From contig UESW01004420.1 in the NCBI GenBank assembly GCA_900491605.1, positions 255,796 through 319,795 of the forward strand: 64,000 nt of DNA, read 5' to 3'. Of this stretch, positions 21,950 to 33,310 are shown one piece after another; the first letter of the stretch is position 1, and the number at the start of each line of letters is the position of its first letter. This DNA is from Calamus simplicifolius (Eukaryota > Streptophyta > Magnoliopsida > Arecales > Arecaceae). The notes under the pieces were generated by a model. It saw only the letters and a list, made by a program, of their open reading frames with translations, was not told the origin of the DNA and searched no databases. The translations under genes were made by a program, and so were the position numbers.

Positions 21950-22800
21950 GCCACCGTGGGGTTTTTCCCCCTCCGGCGGTGGCCTGGCCATGGTGGCCAG
22001 GCCACCGTTAAAAAAAGAAGTCAGGGTGGGGTTTTTCCCCCACCCCTGACTCCACGGCCACGGCGGCGGCTGTGGCCGTCGTCTCAGGCCACGACACGGC
22101 AGTGGCCGAAGACGACGGCCACGGCCGCCACCATGGCCGGCGGTGGCCTGGCCACGGTGGCCAGGCCATCGTTAAAAAAAAGGAAGTCGGGGTCAAGTTT
22201 TTCCCCCACCCCTGACTCCACGGCCACGGCGGCGGCCGTGGCCACCGTCTCAGGCCACGGCGTGGCAGTGGCCGGAGACGACGGCCACGGCCGCCGCCGG
22301 CTTGGCCACGGTGGCCAGGCCACCGTTTAAAAAAAAAGAAAGTCGGGGTGGGGTTTTTCCCCCACCCCTGACTCCACGGCTACGGCGGCGGCCGTGGCCG
22401 TCATCTCAGGCCACGGCGTGGCAGTGGCCGGAGACGATGGCCACGGCCGCCGCCGTGGCCGGCGGTGGCCTGGCCACGGTGGCCAGGCCACCGTTTTAAA
22501 AAAAAGGAAGTCGGGGTGGGGTTTTTCCCCCACCCTTGACTCCACGGCCACGGCGGCGGCAGTGGCTGTCGTCTCAGGCCATAGCGCGGCAGTGGCCGGA
22601 GACGACGGCCACGGCCGCCACCATGGTCGACAGTGGCTTGGCCACGGTGGCCAGGCCACCATTTAAAAAAAAAGAAAGTCGGGGTGGGGTTTTTCCCCCA
22701 CCCCTGGCCACGCCACTGTTTTTTTTTTTTTTTAAAGAAAGTCGGGATGGGTTTTTTCCCCCACCCCTGAGGCCACGGTGGCCAGGTCACCGTTATTTAA
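21950..22800. repeat. GC-rich palindromic tandem array in the transposase intron
   Basis: Five copies of a 154-168 bp unit, plus two shorter ones, with the word gtggccaggccaccg near 21993, 22157, 22311, 22479 and 22647. Each unit holds a perfect hairpin of 13-base arms (GGTGGCCTGGCCA, loop CGG) and a second G-run/C-run hairpin with a T loop, separated by an A run. Long Ala/Pro/Arg-rich ORFs on both strands are artefacts of this composition. Confidence 0.9.
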
Positions 22801-22829
22801 AAAAAAAAAAACAGGGGTGGTATTTATGA

Positions 22830-23448
22830 AGTCAATTTTAGATGAAATATAACAATTTGTATGTGATCCATAATCTTGTAATGCATAATTTAAAATCTAT
22901 TTATTTCTTGAAATAATGTTCATGATATATTATTATTAAAATGCTTATCATGCAATTTATTTATTTTTGATAGTTTAGATGATTAAATTTTTAATGATTT
23001 TATATTTCTTTATTGTTATATTTTAGCTTAGAAAATTTTAATATTTAGTTTTTAAACATTGTCACAATCATTTTCTTAGCAAATTAGAAAAAAAATTCAG
23101 AATATTCATGTTCTTCAATTGAAAGAAATTTGATATAGCAAACCATAATTTGATATAATTCCTCAAATTCTAAACCAACCAATCAAAATAAATTCGATAT
23201 CATGGACGAAAAATGATATAGCTCATTTAGAACGTTTTAAATTTAATGCAGGAATATTAAATTTGATATAGCTAGTGAACTTAGAATCAAGTACTGAAAG
23301 AATTTATATTGAATGTGATTTGAGTTACATCGCTGGATGTATCCTTTCGAGAGGTAAACACCCAAATCAGTAATACATGTTGACATTTCAAATATTATTT
23401 TATTTATGCGAGGAAGTTGGTTATTTATATTTTCAACTTTACATATAG
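22830..23448. other. AT-rich intron-like DNA, transposase core missing
   Basis: No ORF. In an intact CACTA gene the conserved Transposase_21 (TNP2) catalytic region would be encoded upstream of the DUF4218-type exon at 23449. I see no trace of it here. Confidence 0.55.
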
Positions 23449-24698
23449 GTATCTTAAGAAGTTAAAAAATAATGTGCGGAAAAGGCAAGGGTTGAAGGTT
23501 CTATATGCAATGCACACTTGGTTGAAGAAGTTTCAGCTTTTGCCTCGCATTACTTTGAGGGTCACATTCATACGAGGACCGCAATCTTTGTCATAACGAT
23601 GACATATGTGTGGACGAAGGAGAACCTACTGACGGTAGAATATCAATATTTAAAAGTATCGGCCGTTCATTTGGGAGGCAGAAGTCAAGACAATTAAGCG
23701 ATGTGGAGTATAATGCAGCACATTATTACATCCTAATGAACTGTAGAGAAGTCGACCCGTACATTGAGTAAGTATATGTACAGTTCATTAATTGCTTAAT
23801 TAGAACATCTACTTTAAATTATAAAAATCATATTATTTAATTGCTAACAGAAGTTTTAATTGTTATAATCATTTAAGGATGTATGATTTATGAATTTGTG
23901 AGTACTATTAGTCAATCAATTACAATAATGGCTTTATTTTTTAAATTTATTGTTAATAACTTATTAATTTATACTGTCTATGGTTCACAACTGACAATAT
24001 TTCATTAAATGTGCACAGTGGCCATTGAAGACCATAACTACCTATACTGGCTATTTTGTTAATGGATACAAATTTCAAATTGAACGACTAGCATCTTCAA
24101 GAGGGACGCAGAGTTGGGGCGTATGTGTTAAAGGAGAAAGTGCTGGAGCAAATATGCAGGATTATTACGGAAAGTTAGTAGAGGTGGTCGAAGTTAAATA
24201 TCTCGGTTGGCCTATGAAACAAACTGTATTGTTTCGTTGTGATTGGTTTGATCCAACAATTCCTATTGGTAAAAGGGTTCATAACAACTACAATCTAGTT
24301 GAAGTAAACCATCGACGAAGATTGCAGAAATATGAACCATTCATTCTTGCATCCCAAGCTCAGCAAGCGTTTACTGCGGATATCCAAGTTTGCGCAACGA
24401 CAAGCGAGATTGGTGGGCTGTTTCTAAAATCGTTCCACGTTCAACAATCATATTAGATGAGAGTTCATTAAGTCAATCAACTGAGTGCCCCACATTTCAA
24501 GATGATGAGATGGAAATGCATGCAATTAAGGACGACACAAGGGCTCCTGAAACATCACTTAGAGATCCAAATGGTGATGTCCAAAAAATTGAGGATGCAA
24601 ATGTTTGGTTTCCTTTCGATGATAATGAAACTGAATCACAGTCTGATACAACATCGGATGTTGAACCAACATTTCACGAAACAAATGACACTGATTAA
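23449..24698 (+). pseudogene. CACTA TNP2-type transposase, C-terminal domains only
   Basis: Exon 23449-23767 (acceptor ATAG, donor GTAAGT) encodes a DUF4218-like end. Recognisable words are YLKKLKNNVRKR, RVEGSICNAHLVEEVSAF, DGRISIFKSIGRSFG, RQLSDVEYNAAHYYILMNC and REVDPYIE, with frameshifts near 23480 and 23570. Exon 24019-24698 encodes a DUF4216 domain: GYFVNGYKFQIE, SWGVCVKGES, YYGKLVEVVEVKYLGW, VLFRCDWFDP and KYEPFILASQAQQAF. A frameshift near 24385-24392 follows, then RDWWAVSKIVPRS and an acidic tail ending at 24698. These are the C-terminal modules of En/Spm TnpD-like proteins. The catalytic N-terminal half is absent. Confidence 0.85.
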
Positions 24699-24806
24699 AG
24701 ATATATGTTCATTCAATTTCGATTTATTTTATAAGTGTTTAATTTTTGTATGTTTATTAATTATTCATAATTATATTGCATTGCATTAATCTTTAGTATT
24801 TATAGT

Positions 24807-26245
24807 ATGATGGACCAAGGTAGATCTATCCCTAATGAACATAGCCCTGCTGCGTCACATCCCACTACCAGGCCTGACGCACGGACTTCCGCCTCTCCAG
24901 GTGTCGACGCTCACCCTGTATTTTCCTCTACCCGATCGGCATAGACCTCTGAGAGTTCTTCTATGGTCGGTCGCACCGTACTTCGATTGGATGCCGATAG
25001 GATGTAAGTATATACTAATTGTAACTATATGTTTATGTTTTTAAGTTAATTACTTATTTTAATTAGTTTTTTTAACAGCTTTATTGAGCAGCATACTGTA
25101 TCGAGCCGGATCAGCTCTATATTTCAGAGTCGTACTGATCCCAGTGGTTATGATTGGCACCATGTATCTGCGGCCATGAGGGAGTTTTATTTTTCAGAGT
25201 TTCACGTAAACTTTTTAAATACATTTTATAACTGATATAAAATTTTCTAATCTTAATATATTCTAAAACTAACTGTTTATTTCAATGCAGAAGAAGTTTA
25301 CGTGGGACCCTACTATCCATGATGCCATTAGGGCAGCATGGAATGCTCTTGCGGCACGCCGATACTCCGGCATGCTTTATCGTTGAAGGAGTTCGGGTGA
25401 CCATCCAGGGCATGTTCCGGAGGGTATTTGGGCCAGCTGGCAGCTGGCGTGGTAGTCCGAGGCATGAATCAGGAGGTCCGCATCAGCCAGCACGAACCGT
25501 CGATCTGAGAAGGGTGGTCGTGGCATGGGCCTCTCCTGTCACACTGCTGGTTTCATTTCTATTCAGGAGCACAGGCGTCGTATGGTAAGAAACCATAAAC
25601 AATTTAAATACTAATTTAGTCATTAACAAATACTTTCATTTATATTCTTTCTTCTACTTTTGTAGTCCAAGCAGGAGGGCAGAGATCCTGGTGAGTTTCG
25701 TCTATTCAGGGCGACACACACCAGGAAGGACGATTCCTGGGTCGATACACGATCACGGAAGATTGGGGTAAGAAATTAGATTTATATTTTATTTATTTAA
25801 TTTCTAATATTTTATTCAGCTTTATATTGATCATTTGTCATTGATTTTATAACTCAAAGGCACGAGTCGAGGAGCTGCAGTCTCAGGCTTCGTAGGTCGA
25901 CTCTACTGATGGGGGGCCGCCCGTTGAACTCTCACCAGAAAAGAGTCACGTGTGTTTTTGGAGGCTATTGGTGCCCAGCCGCGAGACCGTAGGGTCTATG
26001 GTTTGGGCACCAGAGCTTCTAGATATTTTCCCCATCAAGGCTCCAGTTCGCGTGGTTCTGACGATATTCCTCCCGAGCAGATAGACGACATCCGGAGATC
26101 TATCAAGGAGGAAGTTCGCGAGGAGGTTCGGAAGGAGCTCTCAGAGATGAGAGAGCAGATGCGTCAGTTATAGGATTTAGTTCGTCACCTATCGCAGGGT
26201 TCATCCCAGCCTCCGCAGCCTCCACAGCCGCCTGCAGACACATGA
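24807..26245 (+). pseudogene. CACTA second gene, Transposase_24 type (TnpA-like position)
   Basis: Five exons with good borders: 24807-25003, 25079-25205, 25291-25584, 25666-25767 and 25861-26245. Reading phases agree across all introns. Conserved words are DWHHVSAAMREFYFSEF, KKFTWDPTIHDAIRAAWN, the family hallmark FRLFRATHTRKDDSWVD, and a C-terminal coiled coil with EEVREEVRKELSEMREQM followed by a Gln/Pro tail. The frame holds stops in exon 1 (TAG), exon 3 (TGA, TAG, TGA) and exon 5 (TAG near 25894, TAG at 26171) and a one-base shift near 25940. Every stop could derive from CAG, CGA or TGG by a single transition. Its family is known from PF03004; a DNA-binding role like En/Spm TnpA is inference from gene order. 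Confidence 0.8.
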
Positions 26246-26489
26246 TATATTTTTTTTCACTACTTGATGCATTTTTTTTATTTTTTCTGTTTTGTATATG
26301 AAAAATTTAAATAATTAATAAAATAAATTTTTATCTATTTTTGAAAATTTTGTAATGGTTGTTTTGGTCAATTGTATTAGCAATTACATTGCATTAGCAA
26401 GTTTAATTTATAATATTCATTTTTTAAAAATTAATATATTAATTTTCTTAAAAAATTAAAAATTAATTTATTTTGATTTTAAAAAAAAT

Positions 26490-27142
26490 AAATTAATTAA
26501 TTAGCGACGCTATTTTTCATCGCAATTAATTTTAAAAAATTTAATAATTATTTTATTTTATTTTTTAAAAAAAATTAAATTAACTAGTTAGCGACACAAT
26601 TGTGACAAGATTTTACATCGCAAATATTTTTAAAAAATTTATTTTTAATGTAGTGATGCATTAGTATGCGCCGCAATTTTTTTAAAAAAATTAAAAATTA
26701 AATTAATTTATTTTTTTAAAATATAAATTTATTAATTAGCGATGCTATTTTTCGTTGCAATTAATTTAAAAAAAATAAAAAAATATTTTTAAAATTTTTA
26801 AAAAATAAATTTATTAATTAGTGATTCAATTGCGACGAGATTGTCCATCGCAACTATTTTTTAAAAAAATTATTTTTTAATTAGTGATGCATTCAGTATG
26901 AGTCGCAATATTGTGACGCATTTTGTTGCGTCGCAATATATTGCGACGCATTTAGTGCGTCACAGAGAGTAGCTGTTAAGCGACGCAACTGCGATAAATT
27001 GAGATTGCATTGACCATTTAGCGAGCGATAATTGAGATTGCGTCGACCATTTTAGCGACGCCTTAATTGCGTCACTAATGCGTCGCTAAATAAGCTATAG
27101 CGACACATTTGGGCGTCGCTATATTTTTATTTTCTTGTAGTG
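26490..27142. repeat. Right subterminal repeats of the CACTA element
   Basis: The same GCGACGCAA / TTGCGTCGC family, more degenerate from 26490 and dense near 26880-27120. It ends in TTTTCTTGTAGTG at 27142. Confidence 0.9.
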
Positions 27143-28044
27143 TAGGCTTCCAACCTTTTCACTTAGCTAACTGGTTTCATATGTTGGAGTTCCGATCTCT
27201 TTGCTTGGGTGACCAGACTCTTGTGTTAGGCAACCAGCCCTGTGCCTTGGACGGCCGGCTCTTGAGTTAGCCTTCCAAGTATTGCATACTCTCTCTCTCT
27301 CCTTCTATCTCACAACGTTCATGTAACGGTTATATTTTGGGTATATATATACCAATTGAATAATGAAAAAGAATGGAAAAATATTAGAGTGAAAAAGTGA
27401 AAAATCATAGAGAAAAGAGAGATTTATTCTTGAAAGAAAGTTGGAGAGTTGCATTGATTATTTCAAAGCCACTTGAAGTGCATTTACTTCTGATTCTTGG
27501 CATGGTGTTAAAGCTCTAACAACCTTCTTTTAAGAGCATTCAACGCATCCACGAAGGCTTCATTATTGTTGCTGCGCACTTAAGAAAGAAGCTACCTTGT
27601 GTTAAGCTATTCAAGTTGTAAAGTATTTTTTGTTGAATATCTGCTCATTCTTTAGGAACATCTTGTATAAACATTACATTTACTTTGCTTTGATTTGTGT
27701 TTCATAGTTGTGAAACATGTGAGGGTAGAGGTCTATCCGAGACTATACTTGTAAAGCTTGCTTATGCTCAGAAATAAGCTTGCTAGCCAGGTAGGCTAGT
27801 GGTATTTAGTGGATTCCCAAGAGGTTCTTGGGGTGTGGACGTAGATGCCGGGTTTGCCGCCAAACCACATTAAATCTTGGTGTATTTGTGTGTGATATTA
27901 TCTGTGGTTGTTTGCATATTAGTCTCACATCACTATACGTTAGTTATTTGTGAAAGAAAATATAAGAGCACATACTTGCTATTAAATTAAATTTTTAAGA
28001 AATCCAATTCATCCCCCCTCTTGGGTTGCTACATCTGGGCAACA
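27143..28044 (+). repeat. Right LTR of Copia C, part 2
   Basis: Resumes after the CACTA target duplication. It holds further motif words, a TATA box (GTATATATATAC at 27341-27352), then a leader region that aligns with 13010-13531 including GTGGACGTAGATGCCGGGTT. The end TTGGGTTGCTACATCTGGGC plus AACA is shared with the left LTR and with the LTR of Copia E. LINE coding sequence begins immediately after. Confidence 0.85.
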
Positions 28045-29068
28045 ATCGACTTGAGGGATATCAGACTGCTACCCTCTTCATGATGGGCAGAATTACTCTT
28101 ATCCAATCCATGCTTAGCTCCATTCCTATCTACCTTCTGGCTAACACTATGGTTCCTAGATCTTGTCTGAGGGAGCTAAAATAGACATTCCGCAATTTCC
28201 TATGGAGGCCCAAACAGGACGGTCATGGTGTACACTTACTAGACTGGGACACCGTCTGCCGACCTACCAGAGATGGAGGTCTCGGGATCCAGTCCATTTT
28301 AGTAAGGAGGGAAGCATTGATTGTCAGACATGCTGTGAGATATCTCCCCTAGCCTAGTTACCTATGGAGTAGAGTGATGAGGGCCCGCTATGGTGCTTGG
28401 AGTTAGGGAGCTCCAATTCAGTCGATCAGAGGTTGCTCCTTCATCTGAAAGGAGATATGCACCCGCACCCCTATTGCTATGGCTCATGTTAGATGCTTGG
28501 TTAGAGACGGGACCACAATCAATGTTAATCAGGATGCATGGATCTCCTCGATCCCTTTGTTTAGGTGGCCGACCTTTGTTAGTGTGGTTGATGCTGAAAA
28601 TCTCTGGATCAGTGATCTGCTGATGGAGGATGATAGGATCTAAAGAATCCAAGATCTCTCTATGTTGTTTGGGCCCTAGCTGGTTTCTAGAATCCTCGCT
28701 ATCTCGATTCCACTTCACTGGTGGCGCGACCTTAAGGTCTGGGACTCTTCCTTCTACCCCAGGGCTCCATCGAGCTTCCTCTATAATCTGTGTATAGGAC
28801 CATCTAATACCACATTTACGGTGGCATGGATCTGGAGACTCCCTATCCATCCAAGAGTGCAAGTTTTTCTTTGAAAGGTGGCTTGGGATTGCCTTCCTAC
28901 GAAGGCTCTTCTCAGTCGAAGAGGTATGGACTTTGCGGGGTCTTGCTCGGTATGTGGGGCTCATGATGAGACGACTGAGCATGCTATTCTGGGTTGCCCT
29001 AAGGTGAGGCAGATCTAGCAGCTTGCAGGGAGATGGCCTTGGGCTATTGATGATAGTGCTTGTATGTA
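28045..29068 (+). pseudogene. LINE reverse transcriptase C-terminal region and zinc finger
   Basis: Plant L1-type non-LTR element, 5' truncated. Words in order are MGRITLIQSMLSSIPIYLL, TFRNFLWRPK, CRPTRDGGLGIQS, INVNQDAWI, then a zf-RVT domain with LPIHPRVQVFLWKVAW-like sequence, LPTKALLSRRGMDFAG, CSVCGAHDETTEHAILGCP and KVRQI. Several TAG/TAA stops interrupt it. It continues at 37455 after the Gypsy insertion. The 273-codon minus-strand ORF over the same DNA is a shadow. The usual order is endonuclease, RT, zf-RVT, RNase H; the endonuclease and RT core are missing. Confidence 0.85.
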
Positions 29069-30551
29069 TGGTGCAGGAGCAAGAGTGAGAAAAAGGTTGC
29101 AGGATTTCATTTGGATCTCTGAACCCTAGAAGTCTTGTATTTTTCCTAGTTGGTCGAGTCCAGTCTGTTACTAAGTCAGTCAAGTTTGATTTAGTCTAAT
29201 GTCCAGGTCATGCATCTTCATTTTATTTGAGTTCTATAATAATTCAAGGGAAGTGTATTACTCTTGTTGAGACCCTGCTGAAGATATTCAGAAGAAGCCC
29301 AAATTAGATAGTATTGGGCAACCATTCAATCTTCTCCAACCTTATTCATACAATACCCTTGGAGCTCTGCATGGATTGGATTCATTTACACCATGATTGA
29401 TGACATGGAATCAATCTTGTCCTCCATATCGCCACCAACAATTTTGGCAACCTTGGGCACTCCATGAAGAAGAAATTTGATGGTCCCCTGCTATGCTTTA
29501 ATGGGAATGAAGATCAGCATCTCAACCATTCTGGAAAGGATCTTGCACCCTATATGAACCTTGTTATTAAAAGGAAAAAAAGAAGGATATCACCCCAAAG
29601 CTTCCTTCTTTGCTTGTGGTCCCTCACCTCAACAATTGAAAATCATATCTTGCTGCTGCCATTTTGATCGAACCAGATGAAGGAAAGAAGAATCTTTACT
29701 TTACGATGATAATATTCTACCATATTTTGTAATCCCTATCATTTAGTACTCTAATTGTTGAACTTACCTTGTAATGGCATGAGAGGTCTATAAAACCCTT
29801 CTTTTGAAATGATGAAAAGAGATATGAATGGAAAAAAAAGTTTTGAGAACTTTCATCCTCCGTGAGGAAGTTAGGCATGAGGCCAAAGAATTCTTGCTAC
29901 CAAACCCTAGTCTAGTCCATCTCCTCTACCAAGCTCCACCAAACAAACTCTAATCCTCATATCACCATCTCATAACCAATCACCAACCCCATTCTTCTAA
30001 ATTTTAAGCATCCATACTTGAAACCATAGCCGCCACCCTCTCCCTTGATCCATCTCTAAAGCCGCCACCCTCTCTCTTGATCCATCTCCAAAGCCGTCGC
30101 CCTCTCTCTTGATTCATCTCCAAAGTCGCCGCCCCTCTTCATTCATCTCTAAAGCTGAGGACGCCTTCTTTGCCCCTGAATCAAGATCAAGGAACCTCAC
30201 ATAGAAGTTAGTTTCTCATCTAGAAATCTTGTCCGTTAGCGAGAGATCTTCTACTAACACTAGGAGCGCATCATCGTCGAGTAAATCAACCTTTCCCTTA
30301 CTCTGTGATTTCGATTCTGTGAAAGTTCATGAGCATGTCTTCTCTGAAGTTTCTCAATTTTAGACTATCCTGATGCACTTTTTCATTTTTCTAAAAGTTT
30401 TATTCCTGAACCGTTACTTTCTACATCACATAATCTCCTCTCTTACTCTTTCTCTTATTTTGGATGAATTAGTCATCTTCTAAAATACTTAAAAAAAATA
30501 ATTTTTATCAATTCATTGACTGCATAATCACCCTGCCCTTGTGCTGCATCA
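29069..30551 (+). repeat. 5' LTR of Gypsy F
   Basis: Starts TGGTGCAGGAGC and ends GCTGCATCA. It contains a TATA box GTCTATAAAACCC near 29790 and a repeated GCCGCCACCC / CATCTCTAAAGCC stretch at 30030-30160. It aligns along its length with 35938-37454. Confidence 0.9.
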
Positions 30552-30555
30552 ATCT

Positions 30556-30567
30556 TGGTATCAGAGC
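30556..30567 (+). promoter_or_regulatory. Primer binding site of Gypsy F
   Basis: TGGTATCAGAGC, complementary to initiator tRNA-Met, four bases after the LTR end. Confidence 0.92.
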
Positions 30568-31659
30568 AAAGTTTGACATGTTTTGCATCGCACACTAGAT
30601 TTCTATTCTGCTGTAATTTCTGCACACGACATGCAACTTCCTCTGTTGAGAAACCTATCAGAACGTGATTATTTCAACTTAAAATTATTTTTCTAATACT
30701 TTATTGTGCCTCTACTATGTGCATATAAAATTTTATGATTAAATTGTTTACTGTTATTTTCTACAACCTGCTGGTGTTGAGATCAAACCCTGCTAAAATT
30801 TTACACACACAAAAAAAGAAAATTGTTTTGTATTGCTGCATTTCTGAACCCTAAAGTATCACGCCTCCTAAGCAGATATATGCAAATATATCTATGACCC
30901 ATGAGAGTAATGAGCTAAGGCCGGACATGACTCTTTCTGGTTAAGGATCCAACACGCTAATTCGTGTCTTGAATATTTATCTTCTTTAAGTTATTTAAGG
31001 GCATTGAGCATCTAAGATAAGGTGGAATTTTATCACCCTTCCTTAGCCCAGAAAACCACCAACCTGCATTGTGAACATAAGCCCTAATTTTAAAACCAAG
31101 TAGCACTTAATTGAGCATTAGGAACACCCACGAGTTCAGTTTAACTTAACTTGGGAAAACTAGTTGCACCCAAGTCAACATTTGTGTCTAGAAGCTGGTG
31201 TCTAAGATTGGGGGTCAAGAGTCAAATGACCAAGTGGTGTTGTGATTTCTTAATTGGATCCCTTCGAAAGCAGGGGGACCTCCACACTCCCATCTTCTAC
31301 TTGGCCAGTGGATAACATTCTTGTCATCATGGTTATGACTTAGTCGACTCACTTTACTTGGACTGCTAGATCTAGTAAACTATAGTACAAGCTAGTCTTG
31401 AGTCATTTGTGTGCTTGTTTGAGTCATGTATGAACACCAGATCAGGAGCCCCATACAAACCAAGTTAGAATCACTCACCATCAAACCCATCCATGGATAA
31501 TGATTTTGGAGCCATGCTTAGGACCATTACTGAATAGTTGACCCTGCTGAATGACCGAGTAAGATCCTAGAGGAGAGTCATGAGATTAGGACTGAGCTTG
31601 AGTTAGACCCTCGAAGAGCCTCAAATCGTGATCTAGAGTATTACCATAGAAGACCCAAT

Positions 31660-32520
31660 CCTGATATTGTGGACCCAGATAAGAGAATTCTTAGGAATAT
31701 CAAATTAGAAGCACCCACTTTTGATGGAAGTTTAGACTCCAAGGTGTTTGTCGATTGGAAAGGTGAAATGGATCAATATTTTGAGTGGTACGAGATGATC
31801 AATGAGTGAAAATATAAATTTTTCAAACTTAGATTAGTTTGATAGGCTAGGTTATACTGGGGGAATATTGAGATGTTGATTAGACGAAGAGGTGATGTTC
31901 CCATAACCACCTGGAGAGCCATGAAGGTTAGACTAAGAGAGAAGTATGCATCCATGTCCTACCAACAGAAACTCTTAGACCAATGGCAAAGGTTAAGCCA
32001 AGGCAATAAAACCGTTTCTGAGTACATTGAGAAATTTGATGAATTTGTCCTGAGATGTCACATTGTTGAGTCGTAAGAGACCACCCTATCTAGGTTTAGA
32101 ACTAGTCTAAGGGAAGATATTTAAAGGAACTATATTTGAGAGAAGTCAATGATCTGGAGCAAGCTTACCAAGTTGCTAGAAATTTTAAAAGGTTTCAGAG
32201 ACAACCCATGTTCCATAGACTAGAACCTTCTAGGACTAATACCCCAACGCAGAGACCAGGACTCAATCAAGCCCTAAATAGTAGACCCAACCTAGGTACC
32301 CTAGTGAACAAATCAGATGACAAGGGTAAGACATCCGAAACCTATAGGACCCTGTTTCCAACTCAGCATGTTTTAGGTGTCATAAGACAGGCCACTTCCC
32401 TAGCCAACGTCCCGCCAGGTACTTACACATAACTGAGTTTAAGAAAGAAAATCATGAGCCTAGTGAGGAATGCAAGGAAGAAATTTATGAGGTTGGATTG
32501 AACTTAGTTGAGAAGTATGA
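31660..32520 (+). pseudogene. Gag of chromodomain Gypsy F
   Basis: Retrotransposon gag domain: KLEAPTFDGSLDSKVFVDW and MDQYFEWYEM near 31700-31800, then RLYWGNIEMLIRRRG, WRAMKVRLREKYASMS, LSQGNKTVSEYIEKFDEF (31850-32060) and LREVNDLEQAYQVARNF (32130-32180). A CCHC zinc knuckle near 32370 reads CFRCHKTGHFPSQR, with the last cysteine changed to arginine. Stops near 31807, 31845 and 32075 and frameshifts break it. Gag builds the particle and the knuckle binds RNA. Confidence 0.85.
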
Positions 32521-32559
32521 GGGAGAAAGGAATCCACAGAGCTTGACCTATTAGGAGTT

Positions 32560-33310
32560 GTGAGGTGCATCCTGTCTCAAACCAAAGTTCAAGAGGATTG
32601 GCATAGGACTAACATCCTACAGACTTTTCTCAAGATAGGGGCTAAGGTTTGCAAACTCATCATAGATAGTGAAAGTTGTGTTAATGCCATTTATCCAGTG
32701 CAGTCAAGACTCTAGGATTAACACCTGTTCCATATCCTAACCCCTATAAGGTATCATGGATAGATTCTACCTTCATACCTATCAAGATGAGATGCCTAGT
32801 CTAAATTCAGTTCCAGTCTTATCAGGAAGAATATAATGTGATGTCTTATCCATGGGAGTAAGCAGTCTCATTCTGGAAAGGCCTTGGTTGTCGACCGTGA
32901 TGCAACCTTTTTTGGCCGATCAAATTCGTGTTCCTTTAATTATTATGGAAAGAAAATTATGGTTTACCTACCCCACCTAAGGATGACATTAAGAGGGGTT
33001 CGAGTCAATTAAAAGAGAAGACGCATGGATTGAACCTCATTAATGCTAAGGAATTAGAACAAGAAATCAGTGAAGGTTCACCCATTTGGATGTTGACAGC
33101 TAGAAAAACCCAAGATCTGACCCCCGTAGAATACCCTCAGGAAGTTAGAAAAATTTTAGAAGAGTTCAAAGATGTCTTTCCTGAAGACCTTCCTGACCAC
33201 CTTGCATCCCTTAGGGATATTCAACATGTCATTAACCTAGTCCCGGAAGCCACTTTGTCCAACATGCTCCACTATAGGATGAACCCAGCTGAACATCTAG
33301 AGTTGTAGAA
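32560..33310 (+). pseudogene. Protease and spacer of Gypsy F
   Basis: Near 32650-32690 the sequence reads VCKLIIDSESCVNAIYPV. The aspartic protease active-site triad DSG is DSE here, a single G-to-A change. Beyond it come DDIKRGSSQLK-like and LTPVEYPQEVRKILEEFKDV segments (to about 33300) that lead into the RT, with LRDIQHVINLVPEA. Stops and frameshifts are frequent. Non-functional. Confidence 0.75.

Larger units (their letters stand above)
18053..27142 (+). mobile_element. CACTA (En/Spm) transposon, 9.09 kb
   Basis: The left end is CACTATAAGAAAAATC and the right end, read on the minus strand, is CACTACAAGAAAATAA. A 3-bp target duplication TAG flanks it (18050-18052 and 27143-27145), exactly as expected for CACTA elements. 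Subterminal regions are packed with GCGACGCAA/TTGCGTCGC words. Inside lie an 85-bp satellite, a GC-rich array, the C-terminal part of a TNP2-type transposase gene and a second Transposase_24-type gene, all on the plus strand. The transposase catalytic domain is missing, so the element is non-autonomous. It inserted into a Copia LTR. Confidence 0.95.

Noticed and set aside
18053..22800. Regular repeats that might suggest a CRISPR array
   Set aside because: Repeats are contiguous without unique spacers, lie inside a plant CACTA transposon, and no cas genes exist.
21956..22829. Several 60-130 codon Ala/Pro/Arg-rich ORFs on both strands
   Set aside because: Produced by the GC-rich hairpin array; no domain and the same words repeat every 154-168 bases.
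28362..29183. 273-codon minus-strand ORF
   Set aside because: Lies antisense over LINE reverse transcriptase and zf-RVT sequence that is clearly recognisable on the plus strand.
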